From Sander lucioperca (taxonomy: Eukaryota > Chordata > Actinopteri > Perciformes > Percidae), in contig NC_050194.1 of the NCBI RefSeq assembly GCF_008315115.2, positions 17,617,288 to 17,681,287 on the forward strand: DNA of 64,000 nt, in the 5' to 3' direction. The stretch's first letter is position 1. Each line of letters opens with the position of its first letter. The notes beneath the pieces are model-generated. The model was not told the origin of the DNA, searched no databases, and was given only the letters and a program-made list of their open reading frames with translations. This document shows positions 35,609-42,014 of the stretch, in pieces. A program made the translations under genes and the position numbers.

Positions 35609-38105
35609 CTGTCTCGTGGAGAGTTTCAAAAGCTCCTGGCTCAGGAGGTTATCTTAACTCCCATTCCATTCCATTCATTTCTGTCCGAACAACACAGAGA
35701 GCTGAATGACCTACCATTCAGCTCTACCAATTCGAATGTCACTTTAATTTTATCGACTGCAAACCATCAAATAGCATTTCGGCTCCCCTCCCAAGGAGGG
35801 GACACAATGCTCAGAAAGAAGAAGTCTGCTGGGATTATGGCCTACTTTTTAAAAATAATTTTACCTCAGGCTAAGTCCAGAGCTTGTAAGGCATGAAATT
35901 ACTAAAATGGTAAATGGACTGTACACCTTACCGAAAAAAGCGCTTTACAATTTGCCTCTCATTTACCTATTCACACACACACACACATTCACAGACCAGC
36001 TGCCATGCAAGGTGATGACCTGCCCAATCAGGAGCAACTTGGAGTTCAGTGTCTTGCTCAAAGACACTTCAACATGCAAACAGGAGGAGCCAGGTCAGGA
36101 GGAGCCGGGTCAGGAGGAGCCGGGTCAAACCGCCTGAGCCACAGTCCCCCTAAAGGGATCCCTCATGGTAATGAACCCACACAGACTGCAGTTCCCTTCA
36201 GCTTTACAAAGCGCTTTAGCAACTTTCAGCTCATTGTTTTGGTTTTACAGCCCTCAACTTTATGGATTTAGCTTGCTGCTCTCATCAGTGTCATTGTCAG
36301 ATGTAGCTGCAGCTGTTTTCAGGCACAAAGCTCCAACCAATCGGTGCCAACTTTAGTGACCAGCTGTTGAACATAGTTGGCACTCAGATGCTAAAGAGCC
36401 AGATATTTTTCTAAGGGGTAAGTGGAGAACAAAAACAGAGCTGAAAAGAAAGTGAACATACACGTCCACCATATAAAGTAATGTCAATGTTTAGTCGACA
36501 GCTTGTTGCGCTGCCCCCAAGTGGGCAAAAAATCAATTGATGCAGATTTAAATAACAACATTGAACCTTTCGATTGTCTAGCTAAATGCAACGCATAAGC
36601 CAAAGATAGATGGTTGGAGACAGAAATATGAAAGGATTCAGATTCGATAAAGGATTTACAGTCAATACAACCCCACTGCTCCTGTTTCTATTCTCATGCA
36701 CAACCTGTCATGCTTGCCAGTTGTTTGAGCGCTTGTCTCCTGCTCCTTAATAAATCAGATTAGCTTGATTCTAGCCTCAGCATTGGCAAAATCAATAGAG
36801 TGAGAGAATAATAGAGTGTTCAGAAGATACTGAGCATACAGATTGACATCACAGATATTATGCTGCAGAAGTTGTTTAAGAAGTCTCTCAGCAAAGGACC
36901 AAACTACAAACTTAGAGCCACCTCTAAGCCTACACAGAGGTGCATGTCTGATACTTTAAATATATAGTAGATTTAAAATTGACTATTGCTTTAATGCACA
37001 ATGCATATGCAAGCTTAGTTCAGAAAATATGTGAAGTGGCCATTGTGAAGGACTTTCTAAAGATTAATAAATACACACCAACACTCCACATTCTGTCTGA
37101 CACTGTGCCAAAAAAGGGAATGCATCTTTTCTGCCAGCTACATCCCTCTCTATCAGACTAATATTTCAAGTATGCATTGACTTACCAGTCCGTCACAATT
37201 GCTGATAGCCACAGAGGCCTCCGGCATGTCGCTCACATCTCCAGTGAAAACACAGTCCCTGTGGATACGCTCCTTGGCCTTTTCCAAAAAGTCTTCCTGC
37301 CATTCCACAAAAGCCCCCGGGGCCACCAGCCTCCTGTTGGCTCTTAGGCGGAGGTGCAGTTCTTTCCCAAACACAGTGACATTGAAAAACAAGTGCTGCG
37401 CTGAGGCAGGGGTGACCGGGGGCATCTCGGGGGCACCGCGGGCCACCCTTCTTCTGCTGCTGCCAGAGGCTGAGGCGGCATCAGCATCAGCAGCACCTTT
37501 ACTTCCACTTCCAGCAGAGACCATGTGAGAAATATATCGGCCAAGGGAGTCTGTGCTGAATGGCACGATAAGACCATATTCACTTAACTTTCCAGAGAGT
37601 TTTTCTGATGGGACAGATAGTGTTTAGTGAGAATCACATTTACAGACCTATGGCAAGTTGTTATGGGAAAAAAGACTATAAATTAAAGTAAACTGAATGA
37701 TTAAAAAGACATGCAGAATCATAGAGGACAGAACAAAACCTTGTTTCATACATATTTATTTATATAACGCATATATAGGTAGCTCAGAATGAATGTCCTC
37801 TTTATCAAACTGGGGTATTATGAGTAAAGATTAGGTGGACATAAAATGAAATTAAGCATTTCAACACACTGTATTGACTTCATCCAGAAAAGTAAGGCTG
37901 TATTATATGGACGTATCAATAAAAATAGGCCATCATTTTATTTGATTATTCCTCAAAGTTTAGACTTTATAGCGCATTTCTAAACACAATACAAAAAAAA
38001 GAAAGTAGCCTAAGTGGATAACTCACCATGTGTTTCTGCAGCAAAAACATGATCCAAAAATACTTGACTGAGTGAAAAGCACAATAATAAATACATACAA
38101 TCCAT
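1644..38105 (-). CDS. adamts14: adamts14, 5' half of the gene (coding exons 1-7, partial)
   Basis: This is a secreted zinc metalloprotease of the ADAMTS2/3/14 group, which removes N-propeptides from fibrillar procollagens in the secretory pathway and matrix. Seven coding exons join in frame: 38105-38027, 37604-37186, 18932-18776, 14830-14634, 8690-8607, 4387-4240 and 1749-1644, all with AG/GT borders. The joined product starts with a signal peptide (about 1-22) and a pro-domain (about 27-246). A furin site, RKRR, ends at about residue 246. The metalloprotease domain then runs to the first part of the zinc motif, HETGH, at 392-396. ADAMTS14 is preferred over ADAMTS2 and ADAMTS3 because of pro-domain words such as NVTVFGKELHLRLR and VEWQEDF, and because of MVGYRQ and SLEQVCRWA in the catalytic domain. 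This comparison is from memory, not an alignment. The third zinc histidine and all later domains lie off the left edge. No frameshift or stop is seen. Confidence 0.93.
1930..2332. mobile_element. short inverted-repeat DNA element (MITE)
   Basis: The ends read CCGTGTTTCCACT on the left and the reverse complement of CCATGTTTCCACT on the right, a 13-bp inverted repeat with one mismatch. The inside holds GGTACC-like words in both orientations and no transposase frame. It lies in adamts14 intron 6. Confidence 0.7.
2333..4239. other. adamts14 intron 6, remainder
   Basis: A T-rich run is at about 2910-2926. Open frames here (for example 2441-2842) show no family features. Nothing else is recognised. 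Confidence 0.6.
4240..4387 (-). CDS. adamts14: adamts14 coding exon 6 (metalloprotease domain), with a second donor 9 nt downstream
   Basis: This 148-nt exon encodes residues 313-361 plus one base, reading SICLIERGNPSRSLEQVCRW and ending FLTRQDFGPA. Two donors are possible. GTATGC directly follows 4240 and gives FGPA-G-YAPVTG across the junction. GTACTG follows 4231 and adds three residues, giving FGPA-GMQG-YAPVTG. Both keep the frame with exon 7. The longer form resembles ADAMTS2/3 and the shorter resembles a human ADAMTS14 form, from memory. Confidence 0.95.
4388..5688. other. adamts14 intron 5, right of exon 6
   Basis: AT-rich intron sequence; no feature recognised. Confidence 0.6.
5689..6230. 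mobile_element. PIF/Harbinger-like element, copy 1 (right end not found)
   Basis: The left end AGCGGAATTTATGGTTCTGC follows a TTA trinucleotide. About 5700-5850 and 5970-6180 match, in reverse complement, the element at 22487-23420. A GATAA-type simple repeat and a TTTATTGTCCCTGAAGG segment (about 5898-5960) interrupt it. No transposase is seen. The superfamily guess rests on the 3-bp TTA duplication seen for copy 2. Confidence 0.6.
6231..7317. other. adamts14 intron 5, middle
   Basis: A TTTA repeat lies at 6291-6312. Frames at 6272-6577 and 6555-6905 have no recognisable domain. Nothing else is seen. Confidence 0.55.
7318..7735. repeat. foldback interspersed repeat, family A
   Basis: It starts near GGAATAGTTCAGCATTTTGG and holds a long imperfect palindrome. 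AGCCTGGCTCTG at about 7464 is answered by CAGAGCCAGGCT at about 7569, and TTAGCTTAGCATAAAC by TTTATGCTAAACTAAGC. Similar copies are at 11578 and 61290, with fragments at 61 and 41320. I know this family from many percomorph introns but not its name. Confidence 0.75.
7736..8361 (+). mobile_element. LINE 3' end (L2/CR1-like), 5'-truncated
   Basis: The frame 7762-8142 encodes the C-terminal end of a non-LTR retrotransposon polyprotein: QKRAIRIINHTGYYEHTNPL, then LKFMDTVKFKTAQFM, and VCGVTLWNGLNNDIK. The reverse-transcriptase core is missing upstream. A short 3' tail ends in ATCAAATCAAATCAAA (about 8341-8361), as expected for a LINE with a microsatellite tail. The clade is inferred from the general pattern only. 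It sits in adamts14 intron 5, opposite to the gene. Confidence 0.75.
8607..8690 (-). CDS. adamts14: adamts14 coding exon 5 (metalloprotease domain)
   Basis: This 84-nt exon encodes 28 residues (285-312) reading VDEIYHDESLGTNINVVLVR and then MIMVGYRQ. Acceptor TTTTCAG abuts 8690 and donor GTGAGC is at 8606-8601. Both borders are phase 0. VGYRQ is the ADAMTS14-like form as I recall it; ADAMTS2 has a different sequence there. Confidence 0.95.
8691..11577. other. adamts14 intron 4, right of exon 5
   Basis: AT-rich. An AATAAAACAATAA cluster is at 9396-9440 and a TTTA repeat at about 9998-10015. No gene or element is recognised with confidence. Confidence 0.55.
11578..11905. repeat. foldback interspersed repeat, family A
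   Basis: It shares with 7318-7735 the words CTGGAAACAGGG, CCTGGCTCTGTCCAAAG, GTTTAACGCATACAAAAAC, AGTCTTTACGCTAAACCAAGC and ACAGACATGAGAGTG (given here in pieces). It is diverged and has no coding potential. Confidence 0.7.
11906..14227. other. adamts14 intron 4, remainder
   Basis: A less AT-rich patch at about 13310-13720 gives several short overlapping frames on both strands with no domain. Nothing else is recognised. Confidence 0.5.
14228..14546. mobile_element. hAT-like MITE
   Basis: The ends are TAGAGCTGCAACT on the left and the reverse complement of TAGGCCTGCAACT on the right. They are flanked by GATATTTA (14220-14227) and GATATTTC (14547-14554), an 8-bp duplication with one mismatch, as expected for hAT. 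The inside is AT-rich and non-coding. Confidence 0.65.
14634..14830 (-). CDS. adamts14: adamts14 coding exon 4 (furin site and start of metalloprotease domain)
   Basis: The exon is 197 nt and encodes residues 219-284. The pro-domain end carries ESERKRRHAKKDDY, in which RKRR at 243-246 is the expected proprotein-convertase cleavage site that releases the mature enzyme. The reprolysin-type catalytic domain then begins with NIEVLLAVDDSVVRFHGKEH and VQNYVLTLMNI. Acceptor TTTTGCAG ends at 14831 and donor GTAAGT occupies 14633-14628. The exon ends in phase 0. Confidence 0.96.
15064..15682. mobile_element. inverted-repeat element with GGCCCAAT ends
   Basis: TTTGGCCCAATGCC at the left and the reverse complement of TAAGGCCCAATCCC at the right form imperfect inverted ends. 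CCCTACCACT-type words recur inside both arms. No transposase is seen. It lies in adamts14 intron 3. Confidence 0.5.
15860..16205. repeat. retroelement-like repeat fragment
   Basis: The word ATAGACTTTATTGTCATTGC and, downstream, GATGGCTCTTGGATAAAAAC with CTCTGTAGCGCCTCCCAGAG are familiar from fish interspersed repeats, probably the 3' end of a LINE read in antisense. The family is not certain. Confidence 0.45.
16378..16817. mobile_element. inverted-repeat DNA element (hAT-like ends)
   Basis: Perfect 13-bp inverted ends, CAGGGTTTTTCCT, bound a 440-bp non-coding AT-rich interior. No clean target duplication could be called. Confidence 0.65.
17462..17942. mobile_element. hAT-like MITE with GGGCTGTGCAATA ends
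   Basis: TGGGGCTGTGCAATA at the left and the reverse complement of TAGGGCAAGGCAATA at the right resemble hAT-type MITE ends. The inside is rich in ATAT words. No clean target duplication is seen. Confidence 0.5.
18402..18467. repeat. perfect 21-bp inverted repeat with 24-base loop
   Basis: The left arm 18402-18422 begins ACGTTGGACTTTTAGTC. The right arm 18447-18467 is its exact reverse complement. The flanks do not extend the pairing. It lies in adamts14 intron 3, 310 bp from exon 3. Confidence 0.9.
18776..18932 (-). CDS. adamts14: adamts14 coding exon 3 (pro-domain)
   Basis: The exon is 157 nt and encodes residues 167-218, reading AGLIRTDNGEFFIEPLEKG, then GRVHVVYRRSAIKRE, and ending REDLHNE. 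It follows ISNCDGL of exon 2 in phase 0, as expected for the conserved pro-domain run. Acceptor CAG is at 18935-18933; the donor is GTAGGC. One leftover G pairs with TG of exon 4 to give Val219. It is separated from exon 2 by an 18.25-kb intron full of transposons. Confidence 0.95.
19197..19630 (+). repeat. interspersed repeat, family B (copy 1)
   Basis: It shares with the inverted copy at 57183-57585 the segments GGTTTATTGGCATTTCTTTA, AACCAATCACAATC (variant), TTGCACGACTAAAACAAC (reverse complement), AGCTAGCTGTCTGGATTTA and GCAGAGATCTGAGGAGCAGT. It is non-coding; the short shared peptide WFIGISLNQSQSSWA is a by-product of the repeat. Confidence 0.75.
19751..20248. mobile_element. MITE with perfect 20-bp inverted ends
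   Basis: The left end TAAAGTGCTCATATTATGCT is exactly the reverse complement of the right end at 20229-20248. The 498-bp element has no transposase frame. I recognise it as a family common in percomorph introns. Confidence 0.8.
20702..22073. mobile_element. hAT-type element with 8-bp target duplication
   Basis: The ends TAAAGATGCACC and the reverse complement of TAGAGATGCACC are flanked by exact GTTAAAAT copies at 20694-20701 and 22074-22081. The sub-terminal regions hold CCGGT/CGGAATCGG repeats. A poly(A) run at about 21207-21226 lies inside. No intact transposase is found, so it is probably non-autonomous. Confidence 0.85.
22487..23420. mobile_element. PIF/Harbinger-like element, copy 2, with a nested GC-rich repeat
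   Basis: The ends AGCCCAATTTATGG and the reverse complement of AGCAGGATTTATGG are flanked by TTA on both sides (22484-22486, 23421-23423). 23030-23400 matches copy 1 (5689-6180) in reverse orientation. A different repeat rich in CGGGTCGGGCTCGG-type words occupies about 22550-22940 and interrupts it. Confidence 0.7.
22550..22940. repeat. nested GC-rich repeat with CCCGA/TCGGG words
   Basis: The left part has CCCGAGCCCAACGGGACC and CGGGACCCGACGG; the right part has GTCGGGCTCGGGTCGGG and GGCCGGGCTCGG in the opposite sense. The two sides form an imperfect inverted repeat around an AT-richer middle. It is inserted in the Harbinger-like element. Confidence 0.6.
23820..24003 (-). pseudogene. hAT (ZBED-like) transposase fragment
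   Basis: About 60 codons are open, with the motif SQTAIPQLYNTV. This matches the region just after the BED zinc finger of ZBED-type transposases, where the usual pattern is LDPRYELP...F(S/T)KTAIP.LY. Both sides lack further family matches, so it is a broken remnant. Confidence 0.75.
24203..24244 (+). repeat. AC microsatellite
   Basis: AC repeat of 42 bases, preceded by a ten-G run, inside the hAT relic. Confidence 0.97.
26068..26109 (+). repeat. minisatellite, 3 x 14 bp
   Basis: The unit AGGCGACAGCCAGC is repeated three times without change, inside the MITE at 25701-26678. Confidence 0.9.
26320..26348 (+). repeat. CA microsatellite
   Basis: Short CA repeat within the MITE at 25701-26678. 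Confidence 0.95.
27255..27700 (+). repeat. interspersed repeat, family C (copy 1)
   Basis: It shares with 55590-56090 the words GAATCTGCAGCTC, CACTGTAYACTACCTGCTCAG and ACAATGTGAAAG, and with 36181-36510 CTTTCAGCTCATTGTTT-like and GAGCCAGATATTT-like words. Non-coding. Confidence 0.65.
27895..28235. repeat. probable interspersed repeat
   Basis: It contains TGTCCCGCGTGTCAC, CCTAAACGTAACCGTC and CCTAAACCTAACCGTCCC in partial tandem. I recognise the wording from fish repeats. Short frames here (for example 28083-28457) are by-products. Confidence 0.45.
29390..30800 (-). mobile_element. LINE-type 3' repeat read in antisense, split by a Rex3 insertion
   Basis: The left part (29390-29522) has the familiar CATTTAGCTGACGCTTTTAT and CCAAAGCGACTTCCAATTA. 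The right part (30189-30800) read on the minus strand gives AGLPACAIRPLQLNQNAAAR-like and LHWLPIVARICFKTLVLTYR-like peptides typical of L2-type LINE C-termini, with frame breaks. The Rex3 copy at 29535-30176 divides it. Confidence 0.65.
29535..30176 (+). mobile_element. Rex3-like RTE retrotransposon, 5'-truncated
   Basis: The open frame to 30142 encodes the C-terminal end of an RTE polyprotein: TVVTKRELSQKAKLSIYRSV, then FVPTLTYGHEGWVM, SQLRWFGHLVRMPPGRLPRE and RPRGRPRTRWRDY. The catalytic reverse-transcriptase core and endonuclease are absent. The element ends in a GGAT tetranucleotide run (about 30153-30176). A 12-bp exact target duplication, ACAAAGAGCCAT, lies at 29523-29534 and 30177-30188, which sets both ends. 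It is a dead-on-arrival insertion, but the retained frame is intact and so fairly young. Confidence 0.88.
31050..31300. repeat. interspersed repeat fragment
   Basis: It contains AACTCAACAACTGTTGGATG, TTCCCTCAGGATGAATTGTA and TTTGGTGATCCACTGACT, wording I recognise from a very common fish repeat. Non-coding. Confidence 0.6.
32862..32928 (+). repeat. TG microsatellite
   Basis: Uninterrupted TG repeat of 67 bases, followed by a short GCGT-type run. Confidence 0.97.
35569..35606 (+). repeat. GT microsatellite
   Basis: GT repeat of 38 bases in adamts14 intron 2. Confidence 0.96.
35908..36150 (+). repeat. interspersed repeat with minisatellite
   Basis: It opens GGTAAATGGACTGTACACCT and continues with AAGCGCTTTACAATTTG, CTATTCACACACACAC and CTTGCTCAAAGACACTTCAA, a common fish repeat. 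It includes three copies of a 15-bp unit at 36081-36125. Confidence 0.65.
36081..36125 (+). repeat. minisatellite, 3 x 15 bp
   Basis: The unit CAGGAGGAGCCGGGT is repeated three times; the first copy has A for G at position 12. The period is a multiple of three. Confidence 0.92.
36181..36510 (+). repeat. interspersed repeat, family C (copy 2)
   Basis: It shares AACTTTCAGCTCATTGTTTT, CAGCTGTTGAACATAGT, GCTAAAGAGCCAGATATTT and a CTGCCCCCAAGTGG-type end with the copies at 27255 and 55590. Confidence 0.6.
37186..37604 (-). CDS. adamts14: adamts14 coding exon 2 (pro-domain)
   Basis: This 419-nt exon encodes residues 27-166. It opens with KLSGKLSEYGLIVPFSTD and continues with GRYISHMVSAG, then a low-complexity Ala/Ser/Gly stretch with an RRR cluster (about residues 58-84). 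The conserved core NVTVFGKELHLRLR follows, with an N-glycosylation sequon at Asn101, then VEWQEDF, and the exon closes with VAISNCDGL. Acceptor AG is at 37606-37605 and donor GTAAGT at 37185-37180. Cys144 and Cys163 are the pro-domain cysteines visible here. This is the most diagnostic ADAMTS14-like exon in the window. Confidence 0.95.
38027..38105 (-). CDS. adamts14: adamts14 coding exon 1 (start codon and signal peptide)
   Basis: The exon has 26 codons plus one base. The product begins MDCMYLLLCFSLSQ and continues to a small-residue site, VFA followed by AETH, which fits a signal peptide cleaved near residue 22. The start is chosen because an in-frame TGA lies 33 bases upstream with no other ATG between. 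The exon ends CATG before the donor GTGAGT at 38026-38021. The single leftover G joins the AA of the next exon to make a Glu codon, so the phases match. The signal peptide is weakly conserved in this family, so the assignment rests on the frame, the splice sites and the position 422 bp upstream of the pro-domain exon. Confidence 0.82.
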
Positions 38106-38620
38106 AGCGAGGGCTATAGTGTGAGAGCTGCCACTTCAGCGCTGAGTTTTCCTTTCTGTTGTAAACTTTGAGCGGAGTCCTTCCTCCTGAAAAAAAAGCA
38201 CAAATGCAGGAGAAGTCCTCAGAGTTGAGCTCCAGCGAAGCAGCCGTGCATTTCTGAGCGTTTCCCTCTAGACGCCAAACTCACGGATATTCACAAGTTG
38301 TTTCCAATCATTTGGCCTGCGCTGAACTGCATAGACCAAGACTGCCCCATCCATTTAGGGAGCTAAGGGGGGGGATATCTGGGGTGCTGATGACGACAAC
38401 TCTCCGGTAAAAACCGGGACGGTTTGAAGAGGTAGCCCAACTTTTTTTCCCTTCTTCGTCCCTTTCCTTCCACATATAACTTAGGACAGCAAGTTAACGC
38501 ACGCCTACGCTGAGAAAAAAAATCGGAAGAGTTCAGATAAAGTGTGCAGAGACAGAGTGTCCCGGTGGTGAAACATCTGCCGTCCAGTCGTGCCCCATTA
38601 CGCACCAATGGTTCGGCTGC
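38106..38620 (-). promoter_or_regulatory. adamts14: adamts14 5' UTR and presumed promoter region
   Basis: This is inferred from position upstream of the start codon. It is less AT-rich than the introns. A strong acceptor-like pattern, eight T followed by CAG on the minus strand, ends at 38187. The coding exon may therefore begin at 38186, with an untranslated exon further upstream. I see no clear TATA box. The transcription start cannot be placed from sequence alone. Confidence 0.4.
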
Positions 38621-39168
38621 GGGACTCTCAACTGCTCAACTTGAAGCCACTACCAGCCAACAGTGGGAGCGCCTTCTCTCCACTAGACAACCACATATTT
38701 AGCCAAGCGATTTTTTTTTCAACTCAAAAAAAGAAAAGAAACTGGAGACGTTATATCATCTTGTCCATTTCCACAGCTAATATTCAGTCCTAAAATGTCC
38801 TTGAAATGTCTGCCAGATGTATGCTAATAACTCATGGGCTATATGTTTACATAAGTCCACAAACACATAGAAGTGATAACATGGCAATAAATCAGGGAGA
38901 GAGGTCAAAACTTTCCAATGCACGTGCTTGAAGAAAACGGGACTTTAACTTGTTTGGAAAGAAATCAAGTTCAACTTAATTATTATCTCGACAACCACGT
39001 ATTTTAGATCACATAAATGCACCCATGACAACAAATAGTCAAACAGTCAAAAAGCATCGAAGAAATATAAAATACAAAAATATACGAATTTTAACAACAA
39101 AAAGAACCGTTTCAAGAAAAAAAAGAAAGAAGAGACACTTCTACCATCCTGGGTGACAGTAAAAGATT

Positions 39169-39600
39169 AAAGGATAGGTTTACATTTTTCTCAAGTCTAT
39201 CTCATATGGCCATATTTGCATTGAAACAGTTTTTGGTGGCTGTAATTGTTCCTGTGTTGTCGTTGTGCAAATGTACATTATACAATCAACCAAAGCTAAT
39301 TAGAGGCTTCAGCATTTGGAGGTAGATAATTCTTCCAAAGTTACAGACTTTTTTAGTACAAACTTTTCTTCGTCTATTGCGGCTCAGTGATGAAACTCTG
39401 TGTGAAAACGAGAGAATTTCACACTATAAAGACTGCTTATTTCTTACATTGAAAGTGTGTTTTCTGTCTCTTCAGAGCCAGTGTGGACAGGAGTAACACT
39501 TAACAGCAACCCAAAACTGTGTCAATGGACGTATTGTTTTAGAGTAGACTAGAAAATAATGTGCACCAATCTATTTAGAGCCAAATAAAGTGCATTTCGA
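39169..39600. repeat. interspersed repeat
   Basis: It starts AAAGGATAGGTTTACATTTT and holds GCATTGAAACAGTTTTTGG and AGAGGCTTCAGCATTTGGAG, wording I know from a common percomorph repeat. Non-coding. Confidence 0.55.
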
Positions 39601-41353
39601 GGTAAAAGTAAAGTGCCATATTATCATAAAATCAGATTTAATGTGCACTACTCATGTTCCATGTCTATTGAACACAATTCTAGTATCAACAAAGCACGTC
39701 TTGCATGATCCGATTTAATGAATTCATGCAGTTTGTATCTCAGGTTTTCATAATCTGGGCTAATCCTGCAGATGTCACTGTGATCATATGTTCCATTTTG
39801 CAGAAAGGGAACACATCCAACACCATCATTAGAGGCTTAGAAGGTGTGAAAACTCTACAGTAGATTTCATCACTGGAATGACAGCCTGTTAAAACTTTGG
39901 ATGACTGCTCAAGCAACCAGAACCTTTTTTTTTGGCCCAGCTTACCCTGCTGGAGCCCAGACTTCGTCAGACATGACCATGCAGATACTGAACCAACAAC
40001 TCTGGAATCCTTCTCAGAGGAAGAGAAGGGGGTTGGGTTGAAATTAGTTTTTGACTTTCAGGTACTTTTTTTGAGGAAAAAAGGTGTCTAGACTAGACAT
40101 TATTTTCCCTCTGCAGTTCCTTGACAGTGTCTGGGCTCTGTTGGTCTACGCGACCTCCCCCATGCAGCTCCTATACTCCCACTCTGTGGTTAATTAAAAT
40201 CTCTCAGGATGGTCAATGTAGAGCAGGTGTGGGATTTTTACGCAGTCATCCCCTCAGGGCGGCAATGAGAGGATTGTATGGTGATCCAGAGTTGTGCATT
40301 AATAAGTGATGGAAACTAACCACAGCATTAAGAGATGGAAACCATTAACTGCCTTGTAAGAAGTTTTATGCTCTTTCCATCCATACTGTTTGGAACGTTT
40401 TTTGTTGTTTCTGTTTCGTTTGTGTCTAAAGGCCAGTTTAACATTCCACAATATAGCATAGTATTCAATTATAAGCCTTGTTTTCCCCTTCTAAAATGAA
40501 TAGCTCCACTCAGTCTGTGGTTAAATCCACACACCAGAACAATTTTCTACTACAGTGTTCGCATTAGAACACTCTGTCCTTCACAACAGGAGTGTAAGAG
40601 CAAAATGTAATACATTCTCTTATCTCAAATAAAAGCCAACTGTTGTGTATTTTAACAATAAGCTGCAAGATATTCATTAGAGACAGGCAGTCCTCTTCAG
40701 ATATTGGATTTACTGAACTATAAACACATTTGAAAATATAAAAGTACGCTTTCTTTTCCCTCTCATACTTCACAGAGACATGCTTCAAACTCTACATTTC
40801 TGCATGGATGAATTTTAAATGTACTTAAAGCCGGAATCAAACAGACACATAGTAATCTGCTGAACAGTAGTTAGTCCATTTTTTGAGGGTGGAGCTGCCT
40901 CAGTGTGTGCTGTAATGTGGTCTAGCCATGCCAGCGTGCTGAGAAAGTATGTGACTTTTCATCTCTTGAGATGCAGGGAGATGCAAAGCAGCTGCTAGTC
41001 TGCCCGGCAGCTTGAGGGAAGAAAGGAGCGTCTGCAATTGCCAAGTTACAAACCAGCAACTTGAAGAAGTTATTATGGTCCTCTGTCCCTTGTGGATTTG
41101 GGACTTGATGAATTTCACTTGACCTTCCTTAAGAACATTTGATTAGTCTGTAATGAGTGTGGGAGTCTTTCTTTTAGTGCAGCTACAACAGTATTCAAAT
41201 ATGTGTCACAATATTTGTGTCAAAGGTTTTACCTTCATTACCTCCATCACAGAGGTCGGTTAGTTTTTTCATATCTCAAAAACTACTGGACAGTTTTCAA
41301 GTAAATTTGATGGAAAGTTAAAGGAATAGTTTGACATTTTTCTTGCCTATAGT

Positions 41354-41377
41354 TAGTAAGTAAGTAAGTAAGTAAGT
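41354..41377 (+). repeat. GTAA tetranucleotide repeat
   Basis: Six GTAA units, next to a fragment of foldback family A (GGAATAGTTTGACATTTTTC, about 41322-41342). Confidence 0.9.
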
Positions 41378-41955
41378 AGGGGGTGAATTGCCCTAAAGTG
41401 GGACACTGCCTAATGTAATCTGGGACACTAAAGGTCTAGTGTTTGTAGGTCCCCCATAAACACATGCATGCCAGTGAAACTATTGGTTAGCCAAAGCTGT
41501 GGTGTCATGTAATCAAAATCACATGACCTCTCAAATTTCCAGTCATACATGAGGGTGCAGCAATCCTCAAACAGGATCTATTGGACTATCCAAAGGCCAA
41601 TGACATAGAGTTTTGACAAACTTGATATTATATATATACAAAACAATCCTGCTATTTTTTTTGCCCTGTGTGCTTATGCAATGCTTTCCCATCAAAAAAT
41701 AATATAACTTTGTATGCATAGACTATATATTTTATGTTTTTATCAAATTTCCTGGTGTCCCACTTTAGGAAATGTGGTTTCGAAAAGTGGTACAGTATGA
41801 TTAGCCTAATGTGGGACAGTGGTAAAGTTAGTCCAAAATGTGTGGTGGGGCATGGTTTGGGGGACAAAAATGGTTATTTACAGGTTTTTAGTGTTGTTAT
41901 GCAATATAAGAATGCTGTTACTACAGATGTTTAAGGTCATTGGAATCTTTTGTGG

Positions 41956-41956
<1 letters not shown>

Positions 41957-42012
<56 letters not shown>
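41957..42012 (+). repeat. TG microsatellite
   Basis: TG repeat of 56 bases in the intergenic region. Confidence 0.97.

Positions 42013-42014
<2 letters not shown>

Larger units (their letters stand above)
30801..37185. other. adamts14 intron 2, right part
   Basis: It holds repeats at 31050, 35908 and 36181 and TG repeats at 32862 and 35569. The spans 31310-32860, 32930-35568 and 36510-37185 have no feature I can support. Confidence 0.6.

Noticed and set aside
35569..35896. 107-codon frame starting in the GT repeat
   Set aside because: Start lies in the microsatellite; the rest has no recognisable domain.
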